DNA of 64,000 bases from Hyaloraphidium curvatum (taxonomy: Eukaryota; Monoblepharomycota; Hyaloraphidiomycetes; Hyaloraphidiales; Hyaloraphidiaceae): contig JAIVFI010000032.1 in NCBI GenBank assembly GCA_025558095.1, positions 372,001 to 436,000 on the forward strand, in the 5' to 3' direction. The notes beneath the pieces were generated by a model. The model was not told the origin of the DNA. It worked only from the letters and a program-made list of their open reading frames with translations, and made no database searches. Made by a program: the position numbers and the translations under genes. How positions within the stretch are numbered: the first letter of the stretch is position 1; every line of letters begins with the position of its first letter. Positions 35,728 to 45,387 of the stretch are shown here, piece after piece.

Positions 35728-37689
35728 CTAGATCCCGTTTGTCCCCACCCTCTCGTGCAGCCCGGCCTCCTCCTCGTGCCCGTGCGCGGCGCGCTCGGTG
35801 ATGCTCCGCAGCCACTCGAGGTACGTGCGGGGGGTGTATAGCTGCAGCCACTGTTTCCCGGAACGGTATGGTCAGCCGACATCATCGCCTGCGGGGAGCG
35901 AGCATCAACGACGCACCTCGTTGCCGAGCGCCTCGGCGGCCGTCATCCTCGTCCCCGGCTCCTTGTCCAGCAGCCTCCGCACGAACTCCTTGCCCTCGGG
36001 GCTGACCATCGCCCAGTCCGTACCGTCGGTGTCGGGCTCGGTCCCCAGGATGCAGTCGATGGCGTCGCCGACGGTGCCGCGGCCGCTGACGAAGGGGTGC
36101 GCGCCGCTGAGGAGCTGGTACGCGAGGATGCCGAGCGACCAGCAGTCCGCGGGGAAGGAGTAGGGGCGGCGGCGGAGGATTTCGGGGGCTGGAAAAAGGG
36201 GCGAGGGAGGCCGGGTCAATGGCGAGACGGCAGGGGCCTGCGGCCCGCTTACCGGCGTTGGCGACCGTCCCCACCGCCCCCGTCACGCTCCCCCCCTCGG
36301 GCACCTCGACCGCCAGGTCCAGGTACCCGAGGTACATGATGCTCTCCGGGTCCGCGTCCCTGTACAGCACGCTCTCGGCGCGCATGTCGCGGTGCACCAC
36401 GCCGACCGAGTGCAGGTACGCCGCGGCGTTGCAGATGGTGGCCATGACCACGGCCGCGTCGCGCTCGGGGAAGCGGCCGTGCTTGCGTATGCGGTCCGAG
36501 AGGCGGCCGCCCGAGACGAGGGTGAAGATTTGGACGAACTCGGTGTCGGTTTCCCACCAGTCGAACTGAAAAAGGCGCAGGGGGGATCGTCAGCGGTCGC
36601 GGTGAGGAAGGCAGGCAAGCGGCCTGCCCACCATCTTCATGACCTGCGGGTGGTCGAGGCCGCCCCACAGCTCCGAGGTCCTGCGCACCGTGTCGGCCGA
36701 CGCGCCCGTGCGGTTGCCCTGGAGGCCGGCCTTGGGGATGATGCGCATGCAAAAGTCCTGGTTGGTGGGCGGGTGGTGCGTGTGGTAGATGGTGCCCACG
36801 GCGTCCTTGCCTGGCGTGCCCGGAGCGTCAGCGGTGCGGCTGCCATTGCAGCAAGGTGCAACCCACCCATCGGCTTCTTCTTGACCAGGTACCGCCGCGT
36901 GCGCTCGGCACCGACGCCGGCGTCGCCCGCGCGCTTGCCCTTGGAGGTCAGGTCGTGGCCCACGTCGTTGAGCGACACGGGCTCGCCGCCCAGCGCGGGC
37001 CCCTGCGCCGACACGGGCACGGGGGCCGGCGCGCCCTCGTGCCACGTCGCGTTGTCGCCCTCGACATGCCTGTCGAGGTCGTACGGCACGTAGTCGTCGC
37101 CGGGGGTCGGCAGCCGCGCGCCGGCGGGAGCGGCGATCGGCGCGGCCCCCAGCGGCGACGGGTGCGGCTCGAGCCACGACGAGATGGGCGTGGCGGCGCG
37201 GGCGATGTGCGGCTCCTCGAAGGGCGAGGCGGGGCGGTTGCCGGCGGGCGTCTGCGCGCGCACGGCGAGCGGCGCGTCGCCCATGGGCGTGCCGGGGCGG
37301 TGGCCGGCGGGCGTGGCCTCGCGGTCGGCGAGGGAGGGCGCGAACGACGGCTGGCCGTGCATGGCGTCGAGGTCGAAGTCCGGGTCGGCGGCGAAGTGGT
37401 CCTCCTCGCCGGGCAGCGGCACGCGCGGCGACAGGCGCGGCGACGCCTTCGCCACCGACAGCCGCCGCGTCGCCGCCGTCTCGGCCGCCGGGTCGCCGAT
37501 CGCGCGGTGCAGATCGGGCGGCGGCTCGTCGGGCGCCAGAGCGCCGCGGTCCATCGTCGGCCGCTGGATCGCGATCGACGGCGCCGTCGACGACATCGTC
37601 GACGAGAACGTCGGCGTCGGCACACCCTGCGGCCGCGGCACCGCCGCCGCGCCCTCGCCGCTCACGGTCATCCGCGGCGCTTCGGCCAT
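35728..37689 (-). CDS. Predicted pseudokinase with long proline-rich N-terminus
   Basis: Exons 37689-36867, 36810-36632, 36565-36253, 36188-35917 and 35850-35728 (introns 56-66 nt) give 569 residues. Residues 1-270 are low complexity with several T-P sites (TPAGHRPGTP, TPAGNRPASP). The kinase fold follows, but key residues differ. The Gly loop is unrecognisable. The VAIK-type Lys position reads FCMRIIPK. The catalytic loop is VVHRDMRAESVLY, keeping HRD but with K to R and N to S. DFG is replaced by YLD in MYLGYLDLAVEV. APE is intact (APEILRRRPYSF), as are DCWSLGILAYQLLSG and the final Arg (EPGTRMTAAEAL). The scaffold is CAMK-like. Metal binding and catalysis look lost, so a regulatory or scaffold role is likely. 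Confidence 0.82.
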
Positions 37690-37804
37690 CCTGCTCCGCC
37701 GCGGGGGCGCTGGGCGTTGGGGGACAGCTTGACTCGACGGCAGAAATGGGCCGCGGCAAGGGACTGGCAAGTCAACCTCGGGATTCCTCGCGGCCAAGCA
37801 GGAG

Positions 37805-39502
37805 ATGGAGTACGTCCGCTTCGGCAACACCGGCCTCACGGTCTCGCGTCTGTGCCTCGGGGTGAGGCTCTCCCTGTCCCCGCCCCCACCCCACCCCAAC
37901 GCGTCCCCCCCTCTCGCGTCTCCCCCCTCGCATCGCACCTCCCCGCCGCTCAAATGGCACGTTCTAACCGCAGATCCACCATTTTGTCAGATGATGTCCT
38001 ACGGCGACCCGCGGTGGGCCGAGTGGGTGCTCCCCGAGGAGCAGAGCCTGGAGATGATCGAGCACGCGTGGTCCAAGGGTGGGCGGACGCTTGCCGCCCT
38101 CGGTTCCACAATTTGCTGACGCTGTTTTGCCCGTTGGACCCGTTGGACGCCAGGGATCAACTTCTGGTAGGTCCAGCCGCCCCCAAATTGTCCCTCCGAC
38201 CGTTCTTGGGACTGTCACCCACTCGTCACCCGGCCCGCAGGGACACGGCCAACGTTTACTCGAATGGCGAAAGCGAGCGCGTCACCGGCCTTGCCCTGCG
38301 GAAGCTCAACATCCCCCGGGAGCGCGTCGTGATCGCGACCAAGGTCCGCCCTGCCGGTCCCCGGTCGACCACCATCTTCTGACCGTTGTTGCCGTTCCGT
38401 GGTACAGGTGTACTCCGCCACCTTTGCCGAGACCATCTCGCGCCGCGCAATGGGCGAGAAGCTCACGGCGCGGGACGACCAGTTCCGCCTCGGGCTGAGC
38501 CGCAAGTCCATCATGTTCGAGGTCGACCAATCCCTCAAGAGGCTGGGGACGGACTACATCGACCTCTAGTGCGTCGTCGCGCGCTTCTTTGCGGGCGCGT
38601 GCGGGAACTGACGGGGCATTCTCCGCCCGCTGCTCACCGTGCCCTCCCGCACCCCCCCGAAGCCAAATCCACCGGTTCGATCCCAACACCCCCGTCGAGG
38701 AAACCATGCTTGCGCTGCACGACCTCGTGCGGTCGGGCAAGGTGCGCTACATCGGGGCGAGCAGCATGTGGGCGTGGCAGCTGAGCAAGATGAACGTGGG
38801 TGGCTCCGCGGGGGCCCCGGGGGGGCCGCGCTGAATGGCCCGGCAGTACACCGCCAAGATGAACGGCTGGACGCCCTTTGTTTCCATGCAGGATTTCTAC
38901 AATCTCGTCGGTGTTTTCGGTGCCCCCTCCGATGCCGCGATCTCACCGCGATCGCCCCCAGCTCTACAGGGAAGAGGAACGCGAGATGATTCCCCTCCTG
39001 CAGGACCAAGGCATGGCCTGCATCCCCTGGTCCCCCCTCGCGCGCGGCGCGCTCACGGGCAAGGGCAACCGCGAGACCGTGCGCACGCGGAGCGACCCGT
39101 TCTACAAGACCCTCGCCAAGGCCGTCGGCGCCGAGGACGAGATCGTCGCGAGGGCGTTCGAGGTGGCGGAGAAGAGGGGGGCGACGGGGGCGCAGGTTGC
39201 CCTGGCGTGGCAGTTCACCAAGCCGTACATCACGAGCCCGATCGGTGGGTTTCCGGCCGGCGGGAGGGGTGCGCCGCGGAGCGAGGAAGCTGACGTCGCG
39301 GCCGGGGCACCAGTGGGAGTGTCCAAGAAGCACCATCTGGACGACCTCGTCGGCGCGGTGAAGCTCAAGCTGACGCCCGAGGAGGTGGCGTACCTGGAGG
39401 AGCCCGTGGGTGGCCTGCGCGACGGATTCCGCGCGCGATGCGGGCTTATCGTTCGGTGGTGCATCGCAGTACCAGCCCAAGCGCGTGCAGGGGCACCTGT
39501 AG
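37805..39502 (+). CDS. Aldo-keto reductase, ten exons
   Basis: Exons 37805-37861, 37991-38078, 38154-38166, 38241-38343, 38408-38568, 38663-38795, 38847-38906, 38962-39244, 39314-39405 and 39470-39502 (340 residues). All phases agree. Exon 3 is 13 nt. The acceptor before exon 6 reads GAAG. The AKR landmarks are complete: [31 protein letters not shown] (Asp and Tyr of the tetrad), VVIATKV (Lys), YQIHRFDP (His), [35 protein letters not shown] and [14 protein letters not shown]. It is an NADPH-dependent carbonyl reductase of fungal type. It is much more intron-rich than its neighbours. If the last intron (39406-39469) is retained, the frame stays open into the next gene. Confidence 0.93.
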
Positions 39503-39630
39503 GGTGGATGTGGAGATGGGAAGCTGAACCTGTAGGGATAGCAGAAGTACGGGAGAGACGGAGGGGACCAACGCCCAAAGACGAGCTCCCCCCCTCCCAC
39601 GCAAAACGGCTGCGATCCGCTCGGCCCCGG

Positions 39631-41274
39631 ATGGAGAGCTCCGTCGCCTGTGAGCAGCCCGCGACGCCGTCGCTGTTTTCCGCGGCGGAATGGGCGGCCC
39701 TTTTCCCGGCGCCGCTGCCAGAGCCCGCCGACGCCGCGGACGTCGCCTCGGAGTTGCGCGAGATCGCGGCAAACGCGGCAGCCGACGGCACCGGCGCCCC
39801 GCCGCTCGGCCCCGAGGAGCTGCTGGCCGGCCTCGCGGGAGCCCCTGCCGTGCGCCTGCTCGTACGGCTGGGCGCGTTCCTGGGACGCGTTGTCCTCCCG
39901 CGCTACGGCATCCTGCGGATCGCCCAGCAGGCCTTCACGTTGTTTTTTGTGGCTCTCATATGGATCGAGAACGACGGTCGCTTTGGCACGCGCCAGCTCG
40001 TGGTGGCCACCGTCGCCCATGTCAGGCTGGCCATCTGGGATTTTCGAGTGCTTGGCGGCCATTTCGCGCCATCCGATAAACATGTCTGGCTGCGAGAGGA
40101 AGCAGCGGCCGTTTCGGGCCCGTCTGCAGGTCGACATGCCCTCGCCAGCATAGTCCGGTACCGCGAGCTTGTGCAGAACGGAGGAAGCAAGCTTACAGAG
40201 CACGTTCTGGGAGACTCTCTCTGCACCTGTCCCAGGGCTACGTGCTGCGGCGACATCATCCGATCGGCGCTCGCCTTGTACGTGGCCGCGCCCATCGTAA
40301 ACACCTTGTTGTACTGGGCAGCTTTTGTGGTCCTCTATGTCTGGACTCCCGCTGTTACCTTCGGGTCCGCCACCTGGTCGACGGCGTGGGCCGCCACGCT
40401 CTCGGCTGTGGGAATTGCCGTGATTGCTTTTTTTCTCATCGTGGTTGTGGTGGGCACTCTGGCCAACGCGCGGAATGTGCCCCTCTTTGCGCTGGACACT
40501 CGCATGCGACGCCGAGCTGCAAGCCGATGTCTCGAGGCCCTACTTGTGGAGCTGCGGGAAACTTCCACTCGCCTAGAGGGTGCTTGGAGGCCACGCAAGG
40601 CGGAATGCGAGCCCTACTTTGCCTTGCACGCCGCTCTTGTCGCCACCTGGCAGGCCACCAAGGCGGTCGCAGAAGTCACCCGCGCCGTTGCCGTTACAGG
40701 CATGCTCGCCGAAGCAGTTGGGCTCCTGATTGTCCTCGTAGGTGCGACAGACGGCCGCTTTATTCCTCTTGTAACTTGCCCCTTTTCGTCGCAGATTGGA
40801 TCCTCGTGCATCCCCGCCTACAACCTTGGAGGGCTCCTTCTTACCATCACCGTCGTCTTTGTCAATGATTTGGTCATCCTCGCCGCGGCCAACACCTCCC
40901 CCGACCGCATCGCAGCCCTGTACTGCACCGCCGCACAATCCCTCCGCACCATCGGCATGTCCGCCGTCGCAGACGGGCGCCCGGAGGTCGCCGCCGCCGC
41001 ACAATGGCACGATCGCATCCTCACCGGTTTCGCGGACGTGGATCCGTACCGCGCCCGCGCATTCGGGATCCCCGTCACGTTCGACCTGATCCGGACGATG
41101 GTGGCCACGCTGTTCACCCTCGGTGTCGGGCTTTGGAGTGTTCTGCGCGGGGCTGGGGTGGGGGTGACGATAGATCTGGTTTGTCCGGTGAGTGGTGCTT
41201 TGCTCGTTGCAATGGCCGGGAGTAACCGCCGACGCAGTCTCCGTCATCCGTGGGATGATGGAACAAGTGACTGA
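39631..41274 (+). CDS. Multi-pass membrane protein, paralogue 2 of the three-member family
   Basis: Starts 129 nt after the aldo-keto reductase stop, read as one exon of about 547 residues. It shares with the paralogues the block SLCTCPRATCCGDI and a helix-6 block GSSCIPAYNLGG leading to NDLVILAAANTSPDRIAALY. The last helix, VTFDLIRTMVATLFTLGVGL, is followed by SVLRGAGVGVT and VCP. Hydrophobic segments again suggest seven to eight helices with a long loop after helix 4. A perfect donor (GTGAGT) follows VCP near 41189, where paralogue 1 simply stops after CPG. The annotated tail after VCP may therefore be intronic, with a tiny final exon (for example after GAAAAG near 41277). The N-terminal 100 residues differ between paralogues. 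Confidence 0.78.
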   Translation: MESSVACEQPATPSLFSAAEWAALFPAPLPEPADAADVASELREIAANAAADGTGAPPLGPEELLAGLAGAPAVRLLVRLGAFLGRVVLPRYGILRIAQQAFTLFFVALIWIENDGRFGTRQLVVATVAHVRLAIWDFRVLGGHFAPSDKHVWLREEAAAVSGPSAGRHALASIVRYRELVQNGGSKLTEHVLGDSLCTCPRATCCGDIIRSALALYVAAPIVNTLLYWAAFVVLYVWTPAVTFGSATWSTAWAATLSAVGIAVIAFFLIVVVVGTLANARNVPLFALDTRMRRRAASRCLEALLVELRETSTRLEGAWRPRKAECEPYFALHAALVATWQATKAVAEVTRAVAVTGMLAEAVGLLIVLVGATDGRFIPLVTCPFSSQIGSSCIPAYNLGGLLLTITVVFVNDLVILAAANTSPDRIAALYCTAAQSLRTIGMSAVADGRPEVAAAAQWHDRILTGFADVDPYRARAFGIPVTFDLIRTMVATLFTLGVGLWSVLRGAGVGVTIDLVCPVSGALLVAMAGSNRRRSLRHPWDDGTSD

Positions 41275-41591
41275 AAAGCTAGCGCAAGCGAGCTAAGGGC
41301 CACCTTTAGGGCGGATGCGCAAATGGGAGGCCCGAGGTCGCGGCGGTGAAGGGTGCGAGTGGATGGCAGTCGTCTTCGGCGGGGCAGGCCGCAGCTGGCT
41401 CCCTGTTCCCCGATGGCATGGGAACCGTTAGCAAGCTTCGTCGTTCGTGGATATTCATTCGACATTTTGGAGGCCTTGAATCCTTCAAGTGCGGGCGGAA
41501 TCCTGGAGCCGCCACAAGACGGGTCTAGCTCGGCCGGGGGACGACGATCGAAAGTTCTGCCCTCCACTTCCCCCGCGAATCCCCGGGCACA
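41275..41591. other. Intergenic region, 317 nt
   Basis: Between membrane paralogue 2 and the GMC oxidoreductase. It may include the last short exon of paralogue 2. Otherwise nothing recognised. Confidence 0.45.
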
Positions 41592-43704
41592 ATGGCGGCC
41601 GTCAACGGCACCGGTGTCCACAGCGACTTCACGGACGCGAAAGATATGAGGAAGGACGGCTACGACTGTGCGGAGCGCGATTCGCTTCAGGGAACGCGCG
41701 GGCACTCAGTGTGTCTCCCACCCAGTCATTGTCGTCGGCAGCGGCTCGGCAGGCGCCGTCGTCGCGTCCCGACTTTCCGAAGACAAGGTGATTCATTCCC
41801 CGGGCCGGAGGGAGGCGATTCGCTTTCCCGGACCGCTCTGCTCACACATCTCTCCCCAGTCGGTTTCGGTGCTCCTCCTCGAGGCCGGCGGGGACAACTC
41901 CGCCCCCGAAATCATGACGCCGTGGAAACTCCTGAACGTCCTCGGCCGCCCCGAGTTTGACTGGAGCTTCCCCACCAGCACCCACACGCGCCTCGCCAAC
42001 ACCGCGAACCCGGGCGGCCGCGGCATGATCTGGCCGCGCGGCAAGCTGGTCGGCGGGTCCAGCTCCATCAACGCGACGCTGTACGTCCGGGGGAGCCCCA
42101 ACGACTACAACATCTGGGCCGCGCACCACGGCTGCCCGCTCTGGTCGTACGAGCACTGCCTGAAGTACTTCAACAAGGCCGAGAGGCTCCACCCCTACAA
42201 GATCGACCCTGTGTCGCCCTACGTCGGCCTGGCGGGGCCGTTGGGCGTGACCGAGTTCACCCCGACCCAGGTCAACCCCCTCTCGGAAGCCTTCCGCGCC
42301 TCGTGCGCCGCCGCGCTGGCGGGCGCGGGCTGCCCCGAGACGGACAACTACAACGGACCGAAACAGGACGGCGTGGCGCTGGCGCAGGCGTCGATCGAGA
42401 ACGGGCGGAGGTGCGACGCGTTCACGGGCTACCTCAGGAAGCCGGACAAGGCGACGGGGCTGCCCGTGATCACCAGCCGGGCGGCCCGTCTCCATGTGGT
42501 TACCCATGCGCAGGTCACGCGCGTTGCGCTCGAGGGGGACAAATGCACGGGCGTGTACGTCAGGATCGGGGGAGGAGAGGAGGTGCTGGTGAAGGCGCAG
42601 AAGGACGTCATTCTGTCGGCGGGCGCGATCGGCAGCCCGTGGATCCTGCAGAACTCTGGCATCGGCGACCGGAAGTGGCTCGAGGACGCTGGGATCGAGT
42701 GCAAGGTTGATCTGCCGGCGGTGGGCAAGAACATGAAGGGTGGGCGTTTCGCAACGCCATTCCAGCTAGGCCAGCGTCTTACCGCCCCGCAGACCACCTG
42801 TGGGCGCCTCTTGTCTGGAATACGCCACCCGGGGACACCGTTGCGTACGACGTCACCGATCCCGAGTACCCGCCGTTCAAGGCCGCGTTCGCCCAGTACG
42901 ATCTCTTCCGCTCAGGATGGTTTTCCGTAGGCGTCTCTGCGAAGCTCTTTGTTTGTATCTGACCCCGCCTCCGTCACCCCGCAGACAACGCTCGTCGAGA
43001 CGCTCGCGTTCTACAACAGCGGCCTCCCCGAGGAGTACCCCTCGCACCCGCGCTGCGACATCGAGTACGAGCAGTTCCCCGTCTCGCTCGGCTGGGTCGG
43101 CCTCGACGCCGAGGCGGAGCTGATCGGGGACGGCACGCCGCGGCACGGCATGTCGGTCATGGTCACGCAGCTGAGCCCCAAGAGCAGGGGGCACGTCAAG
43201 GTGGTCAGCAAATATCCGACCGTGCCGCCCGAGATCCACGCGAACTACCTGGAGCATCCCGACGACCTCGAGGTCCTCGTCAGGGGCCTCAAGAACCTCC
43301 GCCTGGTGGCGAAGCAGGAGCCTCTCAAAAGCATGATTGACGTGGGTTATTGGTGTTCCCGTCGACGACTGCGTCCAACTCTTGGTTTTCTCCAGTCCGA
43401 GCTCTACCATGCCAAGATCAAGGACATCGACCCCCTTGCGCAGCCGGACGAGTACTTTGCCGAGTACGTCCGCCTCTCCGGCATTACGAACTATCATCCA
43501 ACTTCGACCTGCCGCATGGGACGTGCGGACGACCCCAACGCCGTGCTGGACGAGCGCTGCCGCGTGCGCGGGGTGAAGGGGCTGAGAGTGGTGGACGCGA
43601 GCTCGATGCCGGACATCGTGTGCGGCAACACGAACGCGCCGTCCATCATGATCGGGGAGAGGGCTTCGGACCTGATCAAGGAGGACTGGGGACTGGCCCT
43701 GTGA
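41592..43704 (+). CDS. GMC family FAD-dependent oxidoreductase
   Basis: Exons 41592-41667, 41726-41787, 41860-42739, 42793-42926, 42985-43341 and 43396-43704 (introns 53-72 nt), 605 residues. The FAD motif is GYDFIVVGSGSAGAVVASRL. GMC signature 1 is RGKLVGGSSSINATLYVRG and signature 2 is ILSAGAIGSPWILQNSGIG. The C-terminal catalytic His occurs in NYHPTSTCRMG, with NTNAPSIMIGERASDLI closing the FAD site. It belongs to the choline dehydrogenase/glucose oxidase/aryl-alcohol oxidase superfamily. No signal peptide is visible, so an intracellular alcohol dehydrogenase or oxidase is more likely than a secreted oxidase. The substrate is not assignable. Confidence 0.93.
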
Positions 43705-44019
43705 GGCACGGGCCACAGCCGGGTGACCGTAACTTGCACCGCGGTGTACTATTTCAAGTCCTTATTGCACAGTGTGTCAGCTGATGAAGCCAGGATTTCG
43801 AATCTCAATCTTGAATGCGCTTGCGCGAAAAATCCTCGATACAGGGTGACGGTGTGAGACGGGGGGACCGGGGCGGGTTCGACGTGGACGTTCGCGCACG
43901 AGGTGATTGTGTTCGATCCTTAATCGACACTCCGGATGTGCATGCACGCACTGCGACACGCTTAGTTTCGCTTGCTCTCCTTTTCGGCCTGCGAAGATGC
44001 CCAGGCCGCCCGATCACGC
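43705..44019. other. Convergent 3' region, 315 nt
   Basis: Lies between the ends of the GMC gene (plus) and the first glycine-rich gene (minus). No coding exon recognised. Confidence 0.45.
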
Positions 44020-44985
44020 CTACAAGAGGCAGTCCGCCCCGTTGGGCGGCGTGTACTGCACCACCGCGTAGCCCGCATTCCCCCCGTAACCCCCCTTGAT
44101 CCCACCCTTGCCGGCCTCCGCGGGCAACGCCAGCGACCCGGTGGATGCGAACCCCGCGGCGCCCTTGCCCCCGAGCAGCACCGCGGGGTAGTAGTACGAC
44201 CCCGCGTCCAAGCCCAGCGCCCCGCCGGGCATCCCCTGCCTCGCCCCGCCGGTTCCCGTGGGAGTTCCACATCCGCCGCCCGAGCCGTACGCGCCCCCGC
44301 CGCCCCCGTACGCGGGGCGGTACGAGGTCGAGTTGCCCGTGCCCCCGCTCCCGCCCGTTCCGCAGCCGGGCGCCCCGCATCCGCCGTAGTCCTGGCCTCC
44401 CACTGCGGCGTCCTTGTTCCCCCCGTTGCCCCCGGTCATTGCGGCGGCCCATTCCCCGCCGTACCCCCCGTCGCCGCTGGATGAACCCCCGCCGCCGCCG
44501 AAAGAACCCGCGCCACCTCCTCCCCCCGCGTTGTCCTTGCTCCATCCGCCCCCTGCGCCCCCGCCGCCGCCGACCCGGACGTGGAAGTACTGCGCCAGCG
44601 GGAGCACTGCGGAGCCGGTCAGCGGCGCCGCGTTGTCGCCGGGGTGGTCGCCCGACGCGGCGCGCCCGCCGTTGCCGCCGGCGGAGTAGTACCGCGCGAT
44701 GGTTGCGAAAAACGGGTCGGGCGCCATGGAGATGGTGAGGGCCGTGGAGCCGCCACCGCCGCCCGCGCCGTGCGATCCGCCCCCACCCCCACCCCCACCG
44801 ACGATGGCGAACTTGATGGGGACGTCGGCGTTATACGGGTTCGGCACGGTCAGCGCGGTGCGGATGTCGACGGTGCACGTCTTTGCCTGGCGCGGGAGCA
44901 GGTCGGCGGCCGCGGGGCACGCCGCGGGGAGGAGGAGCGCGAGGAGGAGCGCCGGCGTGGCGGTGTGGAGGAAGGGTCGGCGCAT
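44020..44985 (-). CDS. Secreted glycine-rich protein, paralogue A
   Basis: Single exon, 321 residues. A signal peptide (ALLLALLLPAACPAAA) is followed by a conserved beta segment (DVPIKFAIVGG). Runs of 4-8 glycines then alternate with short polar or aromatic stretches. The protein ends YGGNAGYAVVQYTPPNGADC. The divergent neighbour at 45388 has the same order: signal peptide, Cys-x-V/D, V-N-V-T-L-V-GGGG, S-T-A-(L/I), F-x-V-x-V-GGGGG, and G-G-N-(A/G)-G-Y-A-(V/I) near the end. The pattern resembles glycine-rich beta domains of phage tail adhesins and some secreted microbial proteins. It could form polyglycine sheets or an extracellular coat. Function is unknown. Confidence 0.8.
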   Translation of the reverse strand: MRRPFLHTATPALLLALLLPAACPAAADLLPRQAKTCTVDIRTALTVPNPYNADVPIKFAIVGGGGGGGGSHGAGGGGGSTALTISMAPDPFFATIARYYSAGGNGGRAASGDHPGDNAAPLTGSAVLPLAQYFHVRVGGGGGAGGGWSKDNAGGGGGAGSFGGGGGSSSGDGGYGGEWAAAMTGGNGGNKDAAVGGQDYGGCGAPGCGTGGSGGTGNSTSYRPAYGGGGGAYGSGGGCGTPTGTGGARQGMPGGALGLDAGSYYYPAVLLGGKGAAGFASTGSLALPAEAGKGGIKGGYGGNAGYAVVQYTPPNGADCLL

Positions 44986-45387
44986 CGCGGCGGCGCGCGG
45001 CGGGAAGGGGCGCGGTGCGCTTCCGGGATGGGGTGCGGGTGCGCGGCGCCCGGATCAATCGCCGGCGCCGTGGGAAGTTGCAGTGGAGCCCGATTTGTTT
45101 GAGGGAAAGAAACCCTTGAAAAGCGCGTGAAAAAAGGGTCGTGCGGAAGACGGCTGTAGAGGCCGGCAAGGCGCCCGTTCCGCCACGGCAGACTGCGGGA
45201 AAATTAGCTGGAGACGAGATTTACGCGACCGCCGGGCGCAGGAGTCGAGTCGTCGCCAGAATCCGCGGATGGGAAGGACCGAACGGGGCTGATGTCTGAT
45301 GGCTGACCACCCGCGAGAACCTGTTTTCGCTTCGCCCCTTCCAGGCCATCCAGGGGCGAAGGCGCCGCGCGTAGCCGGCCAGCAACA
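44986..45387. promoter_or_regulatory. Shared divergent promoter region of the two glycine-rich genes
   Basis: 402 nt separate the two start codons, which point away from each other. No element can be pinned down by eye. Co-regulation is inferred from geometry only. Confidence 0.4.
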
